This document shows, in pieces, positions 21,857 through 32,262 of a stretch of DNA of 64,000 nt. Location: positions 59,166,085-59,230,084 of the forward strand of contig CM046863.1 of NCBI GenBank assembly GCA_025617745.1, in the 5' to 3' direction. The translations under genes were made by a program, and so were the position numbers. The DNA comes from Heliocidaris erythrogramma. Its lineage: Eukaryota; Echinodermata; Echinoidea; Camarodonta; Echinometridae. Positions within the stretch are counted from its first letter, which is position 1. Each line of letters begins with the position of its first letter. Below the pieces are notes generated by a model that worked only from the letters and a program-made list of their open reading frames with translations, did no database searches and was not told the DNA's origin.

Positions 21857-22191
21857 CAGTGGTGGGTATTTTTTTTTTTTTTTTTTTTTGGGGGGGGGGC
21901 AATCCCGGCCCGTGCCCCCCCCCCCCTTTCAAACAACAGTATGCATTGTGCCCCCCTTTTAGAACGGAAAACCTTTTTTGTTTTTGTTTTTGTTCTTGTT
22001 TAGTTTTCGTGTCAGATATTTATGGAGGGAAACAGGACCCCATAACCCCCTCCCCCCACCGAGCGATATTTGGAGGGCTGGCAAGACCAAACAATATGCG
22101 GATCTCCCTCCTAGCAGTTTCCCAATGTTGACAATCCAGCATTTGTATGCCCCCCCCCCCCTTATTTTACAAAATTCTGGATCCGCCCCTG
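21857..22191. mobile_element. hAT-type MITE, copy 2 (335 bp)
   Basis: It begins CAGTGGTGGG and ends with the complement of CAGGGGCGGATCCAG. The inside has T, G and C homopolymers and the blocks GGCCCGTGCC, TTTATGGAGGGAAACAGG and CCATAACCCC that are shared with the copy at 62760-63233. Flanking 8-mers match at only 5 of 8 positions, so the target duplication is decayed or absent. Confidence 0.75.
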
Positions 22192-22287
22192 GATAGATGT
22201 ACCCATTTTTGTTTCCTTCTTTAAAATTCAGTCCACAGTCTACAAAAAGTTTAATTTTTGTTTGTCCTTTTTGTTTTTATAATGCAG

Positions 22288-22382
22288 GTTGTCGAAGGAA
22301 GCTCATCACTTACATTGCTTGTTACGTGTCAAGTAACGGAGTAATTAAGGATCGAAGTATTTTTATTTGTATTATCATTTAA
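22288..22382 (+). CDS. Candidate terminal exon
   Basis: An acceptor-like TTTATAATGCAG ends at 22287, followed by an open segment CRRKLITYIACYVSSNG with a stop at 22380-22382. It is in frame with the exon at 21387-21539 if spliced. No polyadenylation signal close by is convincing. Confidence 0.25.
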
Positions 22383-23184
22383 ACATAAAGTTTAATTAAT
22401 TAATTTCTCTCGAGATTTATTGCTAATTTACATAATGGCAATTACATTTATTCTAAATGTCAGGAATGCTATTTCTGAGCTGGAAATTGAATGTCAAAGT
22501 TTGGGTCAAAAGAAAGAGCTAACATATTATTCAAAGGGGAAACAAACAGATTTGTAACTTTCATTTATTTATTTTTTTTTTCCATTTTTTTTCCATTTTT
22601 TCCCCATTTTTTTCATTTTTCATTTTTCATTTTTCATTTTTTTTTTTTTTGGGGGGGGGGGGTGGTTCAGGGTTGAATGGCCCTTATTTCAATCACTTGA
22701 CATTTCACTTCAAGATCATTTATAGATACACCCCCTAATTCGTAATTTTGAAATAAAAGCAAAGACTAAATTTGACATCGGATTTACCTTTTGTAGGTGT
22801 ACATGTCCATGAACACGTAATTAAAAATATATTGCAATTGGTACGGTTGGCCCCTATTGAAACATGATTATGAGAAAGTGATTAATCTTGAGCCTAATTC
22901 TAAATTATTTTCACACTTCAAAAAAATATTTGATAAAAACCTTTTAAGTACAGTCAGTTATCATGTCACCTCAGAATAATGCAGTAATTTAAATTCAAAC
23001 TATAACCAATAAATTTTCAAAATCAAATAATTTTCCTTTTAATTCCAATGTAATTTAGAAATAGAGTTAGAAAAATGTGGCATGACTACATTATGAAATA
23101 TGATTTTAGTTCATCATCTTTAATGCAACGTGTGTTTATAATTGTATGCATAAGTAGTGCATTAAGATGTAATCATATTTATCA
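22383..23184. other. T-rich low-complexity and unique DNA
   Basis: A T-rich (ATTTTTC)n-like stretch and a G run lie at 22560-22664, followed by AT-rich DNA with no recognised gene. Confidence 0.35.
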
Positions 23185-25950
23185 TAACTGAGAATAATTC
23201 TGTTCAGCCTTTGACAGAGTCCTGGAAGCAAATCCGATGGGCATCTCTTGACCATCACTCATCTGGTGCGACAACACTACTCCAACACCATATCGTGAAG
23301 CATCGCACGACAGAACTAGTGGCTTCGCTGGATCAAAATGCACCAGAACTTGTGAGGTCAACAGCAGTCGTTTTGACTTCTTGAAGGCAGTCTCTTGCTG
23401 TTCAGTCCATTGCCACTTAACATCACGAGCAAGGAGCTGATGTAAAGGTGCCAACACAGTGCTCAGAGAGGGTAGAAAGCGCCCATAATAGTTCAGGAGA
23501 CCCAAGTATGCCTTCAATTCTGTTACATTGGTTGGACTTGGGGCTTCCAACACTGCTTGAACCTTGTCCTCTACTGGGTGCAAACCACAGGCATCTATCT
23601 TATAGCCCAAGTAGATAACCTCAGGGCTGCAAACACACACTTCTCTCTTCTCAGACGAACCCCTGCCTTTTCAAATCGCTGGAGTACTCTCTCTAGGTTC
23701 TCTCTATGCTCCTCGTCATTCTTTCCAGTCACCAGCACATCATCCAGGTACCCCACAACTCCTGGTAAACCCTGGATCAAACTATCCATGGTCCTCTGGA
23801 AAATACCTGGTGCGGACGACACTCCAAAGGGCAGTCTATTGTACTGAAATAGACCCTGGTGTGTTGTGATAGTTACATACTTTCTTGAGTCCTCATCAAG
23901 TTCTACTTGTTGATAAGCGTGTGACATGTCTAGCTTCGTGAACTTCGTTCCACCTGCTAACTTCACTAGGACAGTCAGACCCAACTCCGTAATACCGAGC
24001 ACAGGTATATACTCCGAAAACGGCGTATAGAACGAGATGAATATAGAGCCCTCATCGTTCAGTGCGAGGCAGTGTGTACAAAAGGCATGGGGGAAATCGT
24101 GCAGTGTTGACCTGCTGTTGATAATATATTTTTCAAAAATAATGCTGCGGATATATTTATTTCAAATTTTTGTCATATGAAATTCACTTCATATGACAAA
24201 TCATTCAAGGATTTCGAAGATAATTTACACGCAGCATTATTTTTAAGAATATGTATATCGTTGGCAGGTTGACTTTGCAAGATTTTCCACATGCCTTTTG
24301 TACACACTGTCTCATACTGAACGATGAGGGCTCTGTATTCATCTTGTTCTATACGCCGTTTTCGGAGTATATACCTGTGCTCGGTATTACGGAGTTGGGT
24401 CTGACTGTAGGAGATCATCAATCTGTGGCAAAGGATAGCTATCCACCTTAGCCTCCCTGTTAACTGTTACTTTATAATCGCCACAAATCCGTATTGTGCC
24501 ATCTGTCTTCACAACTGGTACTATGGGGGCTGCCCATTCAGAGAACTCAACAGGAGAAATTATCCCTCCATCTTGAAGACGTCTTAGCTCTTGTTCAACT
24601 TTCTCCTTGATAGCAAAAGGCACTGGGCGTGGTTTGAAGAAATGAGGAGTGGCGTTTTCTTTCAAGTGGATTTTAGCTTTCTGTCCTTTTACCTTGCCCA
24701 ACTCCTCCTTGAAGACTGACGAGTACTTATGTGCCACATCCTCTAGCACAGGACCCCTCACACGCTTGACCTGGCCCCAATCCAGTTTCAAGTATGGAAG
24801 CCAGTTGCGTCCAAGCAAGGCAACTCCTTTTCCAGATACTACCATCAGTGGTAACTTAGCAGTTTCTCTCGAACTGGAGACTTGTACATCACACAGTCCC
24901 CTGATCTTGACCTTATGCTCTGTATATGTTCTCAGATAAGCTCTCGAAGCTTGTAGTTTCTTGTTTGGAAAATGGCTTCTAAACTCCGACTCATTCATCA
25001 CAGATACCGCTGCACCAGTATCGATTTCCATCTCAATGGACTCTCCATCAATATCAACTGTAGTGAAGTAAGGTTCAGTAGATTTATCTCTGATAGTGTA
25101 CAGTGTATACGTTTCTTCACCTTCATCTGTCTCACTACCAGCATCAAGGGCATGCGTAGGGTGTCCTTTCCCTTTCCCTTTCACCTTACCACTACTTTTA
25201 GGCTTCGTAGACTTCTTCTCAGCTTGTGATGCTTCCTTGTTATTCTGCTTTGGTTTTCTACAAACAGCTACCAAATGTCCCTTAATACCACAATTGTGGC
25301 ATGTTGTGTTGATGTGTTTACAATCGCGGGCTATGTGATCAGGACAAGCACATCGAAAACAGCGCCCCTTCAGTGGATTGCCCTTACTGGGAGAGGTCAA
25401 CTTGTGCACCCTCTTGGAACTGACCATCCCAGAAAGATCTTGAGCATTCTTAGTAGCAGATTCCATGGCTTGCGCCATCTCCAGAGCCTCAGCAAACTTA
25501 AGCTCCTTCTGACTCAACAACCTTCGTTGAGTGCGCACATCATTCGTACCGCACACAATCCTGTCTCGTAGCATCTCTTGCAACGTAGTCCCATAACTAC
25601 AGTGTTCTGCAATACGTCTCAAATCAGCTACAAAATCTGCCACACTCTCCCCTTCACGTTGAACCCGACTGTTGAACTTAAACCTCTGCACTATGATACT
25701 GGGTTGGGGACACTCATGCTCTTTTACAAGCTTAACCAGTTCATCGAAAGTCTTGTCCCCTGGCTTAGCAGGAGCCAGCAATGTTTTCAATAAGTTGTAA
25801 GTCTTCGGCCCGACCGAGGACAACAATATGGACTTCTTCTTGCTAGCATGGATATCATTAGCATAAAAAAAAATGTTCCATTCGCTCCACATAATCCATC
25901 CACGACTCACCACTACCATCATACTGGGCAATACTCCCAATGGTCGCCAT
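23185..25950 (-). pseudogene. Ty3/gypsy LTR retrotransposon gag-pol, 3'-truncated and interrupted
   Basis: On the minus strand the gag start codon is at 25950 (MATIGSIAQYDGSGESW). A frame change falls in an A run at about 25865-25873, then gag continues to two CCHC knuckles (CFRCACPDHIARDC and CHNCGIKGHLVAVC). Next come a protease active site (IDTGAAVSVM) and the RT entry region (PVPFAIKEKVEQELRRLQDG). A 436-bp MITE (23972-24407) cuts the RT, which resumes at LAGGTKFTKLDMSHAYQQVE and carries YLDDVLV. A second frame change near 23620 precedes the RNase H start (LSCDASRYGVG). The copy ends at KAEQNYSQL, so the rest of RNase H, the integrase and the 3' LTR are missing. The MITE and two frameshifts make it inactive. 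Confidence 0.9.
23972..24407. mobile_element. Palindromic MITE inside gypsy pol (436 bp)
   Basis: The ends are CAGTCAGACCCAACTCCG and its inverse. The arms extend over GGTATATACTCCGAAAACGG and CCTCATCGTTCAG almost to the centre. The host repeat TAGGA flanks it on both sides (23967-23971 and 24408-24412), a 5-bp target duplication. A 432-bp relative lies at 38694-39125. No transposase is encoded. Confidence 0.88.
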
Positions 25951-26022
25951 CCTCGCCGAGAAAGACACAGTTCTAGACTACAAAAGGCACCGATGGCGAT
26001 GACGCCGAGCTCTGCTACTTTA

Positions 26023-26034
26023 TCCTCGTCGCCA
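26023..26034 (-). promoter_or_regulatory. Putative primer-binding site of the gypsy element
   Basis: TGGCGACGAGGA on the minus strand lies about 73 bp before the gag ATG and just after a TTATCACA that could be the end of the 5' LTR. Gypsy elements place an 18-nt tRNA-complementary site starting TGG here. The tRNA was not assigned, and the outer LTR edge cannot be set because no second LTR is present. Confidence 0.45.
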
Positions 26035-26310
26035 CTGTGATAACCGAGTGTTCATAACTGAAATTAGCTTAATTAGAGACATTCCAATGACAATTCCAGT
26101 CGAGTCCTTTCTAACGTTACATGGCCATCGCCATCTTTTATTCCAACTGACGTAGCTGGCGCTATGCCACTACAACCAAACGTTCAGATACCACAAAGGC
26201 AACAAACATTAGCCTATAATCATTCAGCTAATTGTTAGCCTATTACAAATATCTTGAAATTACTCGTATTTGATTATTTAAGAGGGAGAGCAGTGTCTCA
26301 AAAAGTTGCA
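26035..26310 (-). other. Probable 5' LTR region of the gypsy element
   Basis: Non-coding sequence upstream (minus strand) of the primer-binding site. Without the other LTR its outer limit is unknown. Confidence 0.35.
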
Positions 26311-26849
26311 ATTTTCTTGCTTGACATTATCCCATGGGGGTTGCCATTTTCTTTAAAAAGTAATGTCAGGGCAGTTCTATTTGTGAGATACCCACTAACC
26401 TATACACTAGCTACCATGACACTCATGATCAGCTGTGGAATGCACGACACTGGATTTTAATTAAAATTAATTTAAATTAAGCCATTTTTATAGTCATGTA
26501 CATTCAAATGAAGATACTTTTATCCTGTCTTATAACCTATTTGTGTCAAGATATTTGGTTCAGCTGTTTCTTTTGTTAAGCAGGATTGTAAGTTGCTTCT
26601 GACAAAGGTTTGTCAATTCTTCAAAGAAGTGACAAAGACCTCCAAACTGCTCTTAGATATCACCTGTGCGAGACAATGGGGGTACCAAGATGGTTGCCAT
26701 TTCGCATGGGTGGCTTTAGTTGTACAATAACTATTCATTATGCAACATCTTTTCCACTGTATACAGGTAAAAGGACATGTACTGCAATGACATCACAGTT
26801 TTTTTTCTTAAAAATGGCACCTCCCATGGGATAATATCTAGCAAGAAAA
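26311..26849. mobile_element. Inverted-end element next to the assembly gap
   Basis: ATTTTCTTGC with ATTATCCCATGGGGGTTGCC (26311-26358) is mirrored by GGCACCTCCCATGGGATAAT with GCAAGAAAA at 26805-26849. An inner GGTTGCCATTT copy also occurs at about 26690. The right arm ends exactly where the N gap begins. Confidence 0.6.
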
Positions 26850-27349
26850 NNNNNNNNNNNNNNNNNNNNNNNNNNNNNNNNNNNNNNNNNNNNNNNNNNN
26901 NNNNNNNNNNNNNNNNNNNNNNNNNNNNNNNNNNNNNNNNNNNNNNNNNNNNNNNNNNNNNNNNNNNNNNNNNNNNNNNNNNNNNNNNNNNNNNNNNNNN
27001 NNNNNNNNNNNNNNNNNNNNNNNNNNNNNNNNNNNNNNNNNNNNNNNNNNNNNNNNNNNNNNNNNNNNNNNNNNNNNNNNNNNNNNNNNNNNNNNNNNNN
27101 NNNNNNNNNNNNNNNNNNNNNNNNNNNNNNNNNNNNNNNNNNNNNNNNNNNNNNNNNNNNNNNNNNNNNNNNNNNNNNNNNNNNNNNNNNNNNNNNNNNN
27201 NNNNNNNNNNNNNNNNNNNNNNNNNNNNNNNNNNNNNNNNNNNNNNNNNNNNNNNNNNNNNNNNNNNNNNNNNNNNNNNNNNNNNNNNNNNNNNNNNNNN
27301 NNNNNNNNNNNNNNNNNNNNNNNNNNNNNNNNNNNNNNNNNNNNNNNNN
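26850..27349. other. Assembly gap, 500 N
   Basis: Exactly 500 N. A round number suggests a placeholder of unknown true length. It lies between an inverted-repeat arm and a TAG microsatellite, both hard to assemble. Confidence 0.99.
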
Positions 27350-27694
27350 TAGTAGTAGTAGTAGTATATTTATTTTCCGTTCAGTTAAAAACAAAACAAT
27401 AACATACATGTACATTATAAGTGTTTACATTTGAATGAAACGGCTGGATAACCCATATTCAGCTGACAGGCACGACACTACTGGTCTTCCATGGGGTCCA
27501 GGAAGCATAAAAAATAGATTAATTGTATAAATATCAAACATGACATATGATTAATAATTCAAAGAATATAAGAAGATACAAGACAAAATTACAGTGGTAG
27601 TTTATACGTAAGGACTACTAACACTCCCCCCCCCCCCCCCCCCAAATACAGAACATACAGAATCCCGAGGCTGGAATATATCAAGTTATCAAGG
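27350..27694 (-). mobile_element. 3' UTR and CTA-repeat tail of the following LINE
   Basis: On the minus strand this follows the RT stop codon and ends in (CTA)n at 27350-27366, the kind of short tandem tail found on CR1/L2-type LINEs. It contains a G run on that strand (plus C run 27627-27642). Confidence 0.6.
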
Positions 27695-29230
27695 TCAGAA
27701 TGATTTAACAGAGTGGAACAACGATAGTTCACGTTTGAAAGCATTCAGTGTTGAGGCAGTTCGTACAAATACAGGAAGATTATTATAGGCCATGACTCCT
27801 CTATACTTGAAACTTCTTTTCAAAAAATCAGTACGAGGCTTTGGCGTACATAGTTTTTCACCAAAGCGTAAGTCATATTTATGCACAGAAATACTAAAAG
27901 AGTCTGAAATGTAGGTAGGAGTCATATCATTAAGGGATTTGAACATGTAAGTTAGTAAATGCTGATTTCTCCGGTCTTGTAACGTTTCCCAGTTAAGGGC
28001 ATTGTGTATTTCTAAATTAGGTATACGAGAGTCACGGTTGATATGTAAAATTAAACGTCCAGCACGGTTTTGGAGTTTTTGTAATCTTTCAGTTACATAT
28101 TTACAGGCCGAGCCATATATGATATCTCCGTAGTCAAAGTGGGGAAGAACAACTGCATTATACACTAATTTTAATATAGATTCATTTAAGGTGCTTCTTA
28201 ATCTGCCAAGAAAGCTTACCATTTGTCCTAATTTTTTAATCATCTTATCTGTGTGAATATTCCATTTAATTTGCTTATCACAAATGACACCTAAGTACTT
28301 GACATTATCTACTTGTTTAATTTGGGTCCTGGAAAGGGTGACATTTAAGTTCTTTTCTTTTGACAGCATATATCGACTCCCAATTAACATACAAACTGTT
28401 TTTTCATAATTTACACTAAGTCTATTTTTATTCATCCAGTGATCTAAAAGAAGAAGATCAGTGTTTAAAACCGATTCAATTTTACGTACTGATGTATCGG
28501 AGTAATAAAGAACTGTGTCATCTGCATATAATTTCAAACAGCTTGACTTAACATTTTTTGCAAGATCGTTGACATATATGATAAATAAGAGAGGCCCTAA
28601 AAGAGATCCTTGCGGGACCCCGCAAGATATAGGTTTGGATGATGAAAGAGAATGATTAACAAGTGTTTTGCATGTTCTTCCACTTAGATAGCTATAGAAC
28701 CAGTTACTAGTCAAATTTTTAATGCCGATGCTATTCATTTTCTTCATAAGAATTTGATGGTCAACAGTGTCGAATGCTTTTCGCAGATCGATAAATACGG
28801 CGCCTGTATATTTAGAATCGTCCATGGCTTGTAGCCAGTCATCCGTGACCTTTATCAAAGTGGATGTGGTCGAATGTTTAGGTCTGAATCCAGACTGTTC
28901 TCTACATAAAATATCATGTTTATGTAAGTAGTCTAGTAATTGGCGTTGTACAACGCGTTCTAAAATCTTTGACACACAAGGCGATGTATCACCCTTTTTA
29001 TGTATAGGAACAACTTTAGCTGCTTTCCAAGGATTTGGGAATTTTCCCATTTCCATTGATTTGTTGATTAAGTAAGTGAGGACGGGAACAATTTCTATGG
29101 CACTTAACTTCAAGATGAATACTGAGATTCCATCAAGACCAATTGATTTTTTATTTTTCAATTTTCTGATTAATTTCAGTGTTTCAGTTTCGCTTATGGG
29201 TGTAAAGCTAAACGTGCTGTCCAAAGCACC
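27695..29230 (-). pseudogene. CR1-like LINE reverse transcriptase with motif-2 deletion
   Basis: A single open frame of about 509 residues covers most of the RT: KNKKSIGLDGISVFILK, PWKAAKVVPIHKKGD, SGFRPKHSTTSTL, AVFIDLRKAFDTVDH, GVPQGSLLGPLLFIIYVND, the catalytic KLYADDTVLYYSD, and a thumb with KYLGVICDKQIKW. Between HKKGD and CVSKILERV about ten residues holding the invariant NYRPISxL motif are absent, although the frame is kept. This likely inactivates the enzyme. The endonuclease and ORF1 are missing, so the copy is 5'-truncated. It is the longest intact frame in the window. Confidence 0.9.
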
Positions 29231-29621
29231 ATTTAATAATATACAAGACTATAGAAATTGCCTTATATACAGTAGGTTGATTTTTCAAAAGTCTTGGCTG
29301 TAGAGATGAATTTCATTTGATTTGGCTTGAATGCATTACAAACCTGGCAATTATCCAGATACTAGTAAGTGGTTCTATTAACTACTACCCTGATAGCAGA
29401 AAGTGTTAAAAAATGACGTGATATTTACGTTGTGGTTTTCGTCTTTTTTACGTCCATTAAAGTTAAATAAATCACTTGAATAATTAAAAAGTACTACATG
29501 TATGTATAGCACAAGCCATAAGCAACAACACAAGTTTGATTTTCTCGGTATTTGAAAAATAATAAAGATACATGAGATTTAGATTCCCTAATAATTCCAG
29601 TTTACGGTTGCTATTACTGTG
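29231..29621. other. No recognised gene
   Basis: AT-rich sequence between the LINE and the foldback element. Nothing supported. Confidence 0.3.
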
Positions 29622-29895
29622 TCAGCTCGCATTCATAAGGACCGCTATTCATAACAAATCGCTATTCATTTCACACACGTTATGAATAGCGGTCCTTATA
29701 AATTGTTATGAATAGTGGTCCTTATGAACGAAGGTCCTTATGTAGAGAGAGGTAATTTCTCTATGGTTTGCTCTCTGTTCATAGGAACCGCTATTCATAC
29801 AAAACCGCTATTCATTTAGTCACGCGTTATGGATAGCGGTCCTAATGAATAAGTGGTCCTTATGACTAGCAGTCCTATGACTAGCGAGATTACCC
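29622..29895. mobile_element. Foldback element built of GCTATTCATAA motifs
   Basis: It contains at least four inverted pairs of AAGGACCGCTATTCATAA-like sequence and ends in CTATGACTAGCGAG, mirroring the CTCGCTAGTCAT that introduces the arrays at 4508 and 41655. It is probably the same family in palindromic form. Confidence 0.65.
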
Positions 29896-30059
29896 CGTTA
29901 GAGCTCCCCATTATACCCTGAATACATATTTATTCATAGTTTTAGAGAGGAAAAAAAGTCTTTAAATACGAATTAATAAATAGCTATAAAATATTCCTAT
30001 CAATATATGACCAGATTTTTCATCCAATGTTTATAACATTATAAATACATTTTTTTTTT

Positions 30060-30540
30060 TCTTCAAAAAAGAGAGTAATATCGCTCATTAATGCTATATC
30101 TAACACAGGCCCCATAACTATAGAATCTTATACATGTTTTTACACGTCTATCAGGGCAATGATAAAATACAGAGCTAAAATGAAATCAAATCAATGCATA
30201 AAGTTACATTTAAGTACAAAGACGTTACACACGCATAGCGTAGAAAGTGAAACTAAAATCCAAGAAGATGATAACTTTATAACAAAAACAGGAACCCAAA
30301 TATCCTTTTTGAAACCTACAGAAATTATGAGAATCTCAAAGGCAGTGCCTGGGTAATTAAACAGCTACCTGGCTAAAAGAAGGCAACATACTCTATGTAT
30401 ACATGGTACGGATGGTTCTAGGACAAGGGACCCCTGGACAATTTGAATTTATTCAGACATTATGAGAATCGAAGGTAGATACAAATGACCCTGGACTTCC
30501 AGCTCCATACAGGACAACACTCCAGTTAGGAGATGGAATC
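30060..30540 (+). repeat. Dispersed repeat R2, copy A
   Basis: Matches 34254-34530, 43720-44520 and 49325-50480 through TATCTAACACAGGYCC, TATAACTATA, the GTACAAAGACGTTACAC block, ACAGGAACCCA, the TACGGATGGTTCTAGGACAA block and CACTCCAGTTAGGAGAT. No intact gene. Confidence 0.7.
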
Positions 30541-30617
30541 TGCGCATGAGCAGACAAACGATCACTTATCATTCTCAGTTTGTATTACGCTTTGATCGTT
30601 TTGTCTGCTCATGCGCA
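30541..30617. repeat. 24-bp hairpin at the end of R2 copy A
   Basis: TGCGCATGAGCAGACAAACG with ATCA pairs with TGATCGTTTTGTCTGCTCAT and GCGCA, with a single bulged base, around a 28-nt loop. The half-site GCATGAGCAGA(C/T)AAA recurs at about 44018 and 52396, and as its complement near 55500. Confidence 0.75.
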
Positions 30618-30649
30618 TACATCTCCGCTTTAAGGGATACTCAAAACCG

Positions 30650-31000
30650 CAGAGGTAGAGCCCACAAATGTAAAAATCAACGACAGATGTAAGAATAACC
30701 ACGAATGTAAAAACATTTAACCCCTGAAATGTCATAACATGCCAACCACATGAATGTAAAAATAATGTAAAAAAAATCGTCCACAAATTTAAAAATCGGT
30801 TTAATCACAAATGTCATAACATGTCGACCGCAAATGTAAAAAAAAAATTGCTTGCATAATGCACCCATGTTGAGATGTAAGTGTTTGTGTGCGTGTATGC
30901 GCGTGTGTGAGGTTTTCCTGACCATTAAAATCCCTAAAATATTGAAACACCCTTTACCACAAATGTCAAAACATGTCAACCGCAAATGTAAAAAAAAAAA
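30650..31000. repeat. Degenerate CACAAATGTAAAAA repeats
   Basis: Phrases resembling CCGCAAATGTAAAAA and GTCATAACATGTC recur six to eight times with irregular spacing, including at 30656-30850 and 30958-30994. Confidence 0.6.
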
Positions 31001-31535
31001 AAACTAATGGTTTATTCATGGTTTCCCTTTTTATGATCAGTTTATAGAGACGGGGGTCGAGGAGCTGACAATAAAGTTTGAACAATGGCAAGAAAAAAGG
31101 CACATAATCCATCGATCTCTACATAGAACAGTTATTAATACGATTCTAGTGAGGACAGTTAATGTTGTATCCCCCAAAGTAGCCAGTCCATATTATTACT
31201 GTGAACAAAATCAGACATCTAGAGCGAAATCCAAAATATTGTTTTAAAACATACAATTTATTGCCCGCTATTTAACACGCAGAATCCCACTGACTTTCGA
31301 AACCGGGCAATGAACAATTTATCGGCCCACAATTTTGTTGGCTTAGCAAAGCTGGGCAATAATGTAAAAATTGCATTGCTCAGATATCTGATATGGTTAA
31401 TAATACTTTTTTATTCACGCGGTTTAATGGTTGAGAAATGCCTGAACCTTGCATGTTATCGTTTCAATCACATACAGCGCACGCTGCATGTTGTTTTGAT
31501 TAAAAATAAAGGTTTATTGCCACTAGCAGCCAATT
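31001..31535. other. No recognised gene
   Basis: No protein family or RNA gene recognised. Confidence 0.3.
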
Positions 31536-31690
31536 GGTCCAATAGCCAATTGATCTAACCTCATTCGGTCTAATATCAGTTGGGTCTAATAATCATTTCG
31601 TCCAATCACCATTTGGTCTAATTGTCATTTCGTCTAATTACCATATTTTGGTTTATAGTCAATTCGTCTAATAGCCAATAGGTCTATTTG
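31536..31690. repeat. Degenerate minisatellite, unit about 20 bp (TTGGTCTAATAGCCAA-like)
   Basis: Eight or so units of the form (A)TTTGGTCTAATNNCCA follow each other with substitutions and small length changes, ending before a G run at about 31710. Confidence 0.75.
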
Positions 31691-31699
31691 GCAATTTTG

Positions 31700-32127
31700 G
31701 AACCGGGCCGGGGGGGGGGGGGTTGAAGGGGCTACAGCCCCTACACTCTTTGTGTAGACACGTTTCATCTAATTTGGTTTAATGATTATGTACAATATAT
31801 ATATATATTAAAAGAGATCACATTTAACCCGATGACTACTGAATTCTCTAATTCCCATAGGCTTAATACAGGGGCAACCCGGTTCCCGTAGGCAATACCT
31901 TGTAATAATGTTTGGCCTCTCTCTTCGCTCGCTTGCAAAATGTTGAATAGGCTGGTTGGTATTGGGGCAGCGATTTTTCCCCCACACGTTAACGCAAATT
32001 TCATGAAGTATTCATAAGCTGAGCTACAAGACCGAAGTGCGCAAGCGCGTAGACTTGCCGAAACTGAACGCGCATCATCGAAGCGGACGGTTGACCTACA
32101 CGACACAGAGATTTGTTTGATATAAAA
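31700..32127. other. No recognised gene
   Basis: A minus-strand open frame of 106 codons (32106-31786) has no recognisable domain and is treated as chance. Confidence 0.3.
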
Positions 32128-32262
32128 CCAGGGCCTGTAACATAAAGAGATACAATCAATCTTACGATCAATTGTAACTCTTCAGTACATGAATTACCAT
32201 AGACTTACGATTGATATCAATCATAAGATTGATTGTATCTCTTTATGTTACATGCCCCAGGG
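32128..32262. mobile_element. Foldback MITE with TGTAACATAAAGAG arms
   Basis: TGTAACATAAAGAGATACAA with TCAATCTTA is mirrored by TAAGATTGATTG with TATCTCTTTATGTTACA. The outer bases CCAGGGC and GCCCCAGGG suggest paired termini. It is about 135 bp, with no coding capacity. Confidence 0.75.

Noticed and set aside
29622..29895. CRISPR array
   Set aside because: Repeats are inverted, unequal and without unique equal-length spacers; the context is an animal genome.
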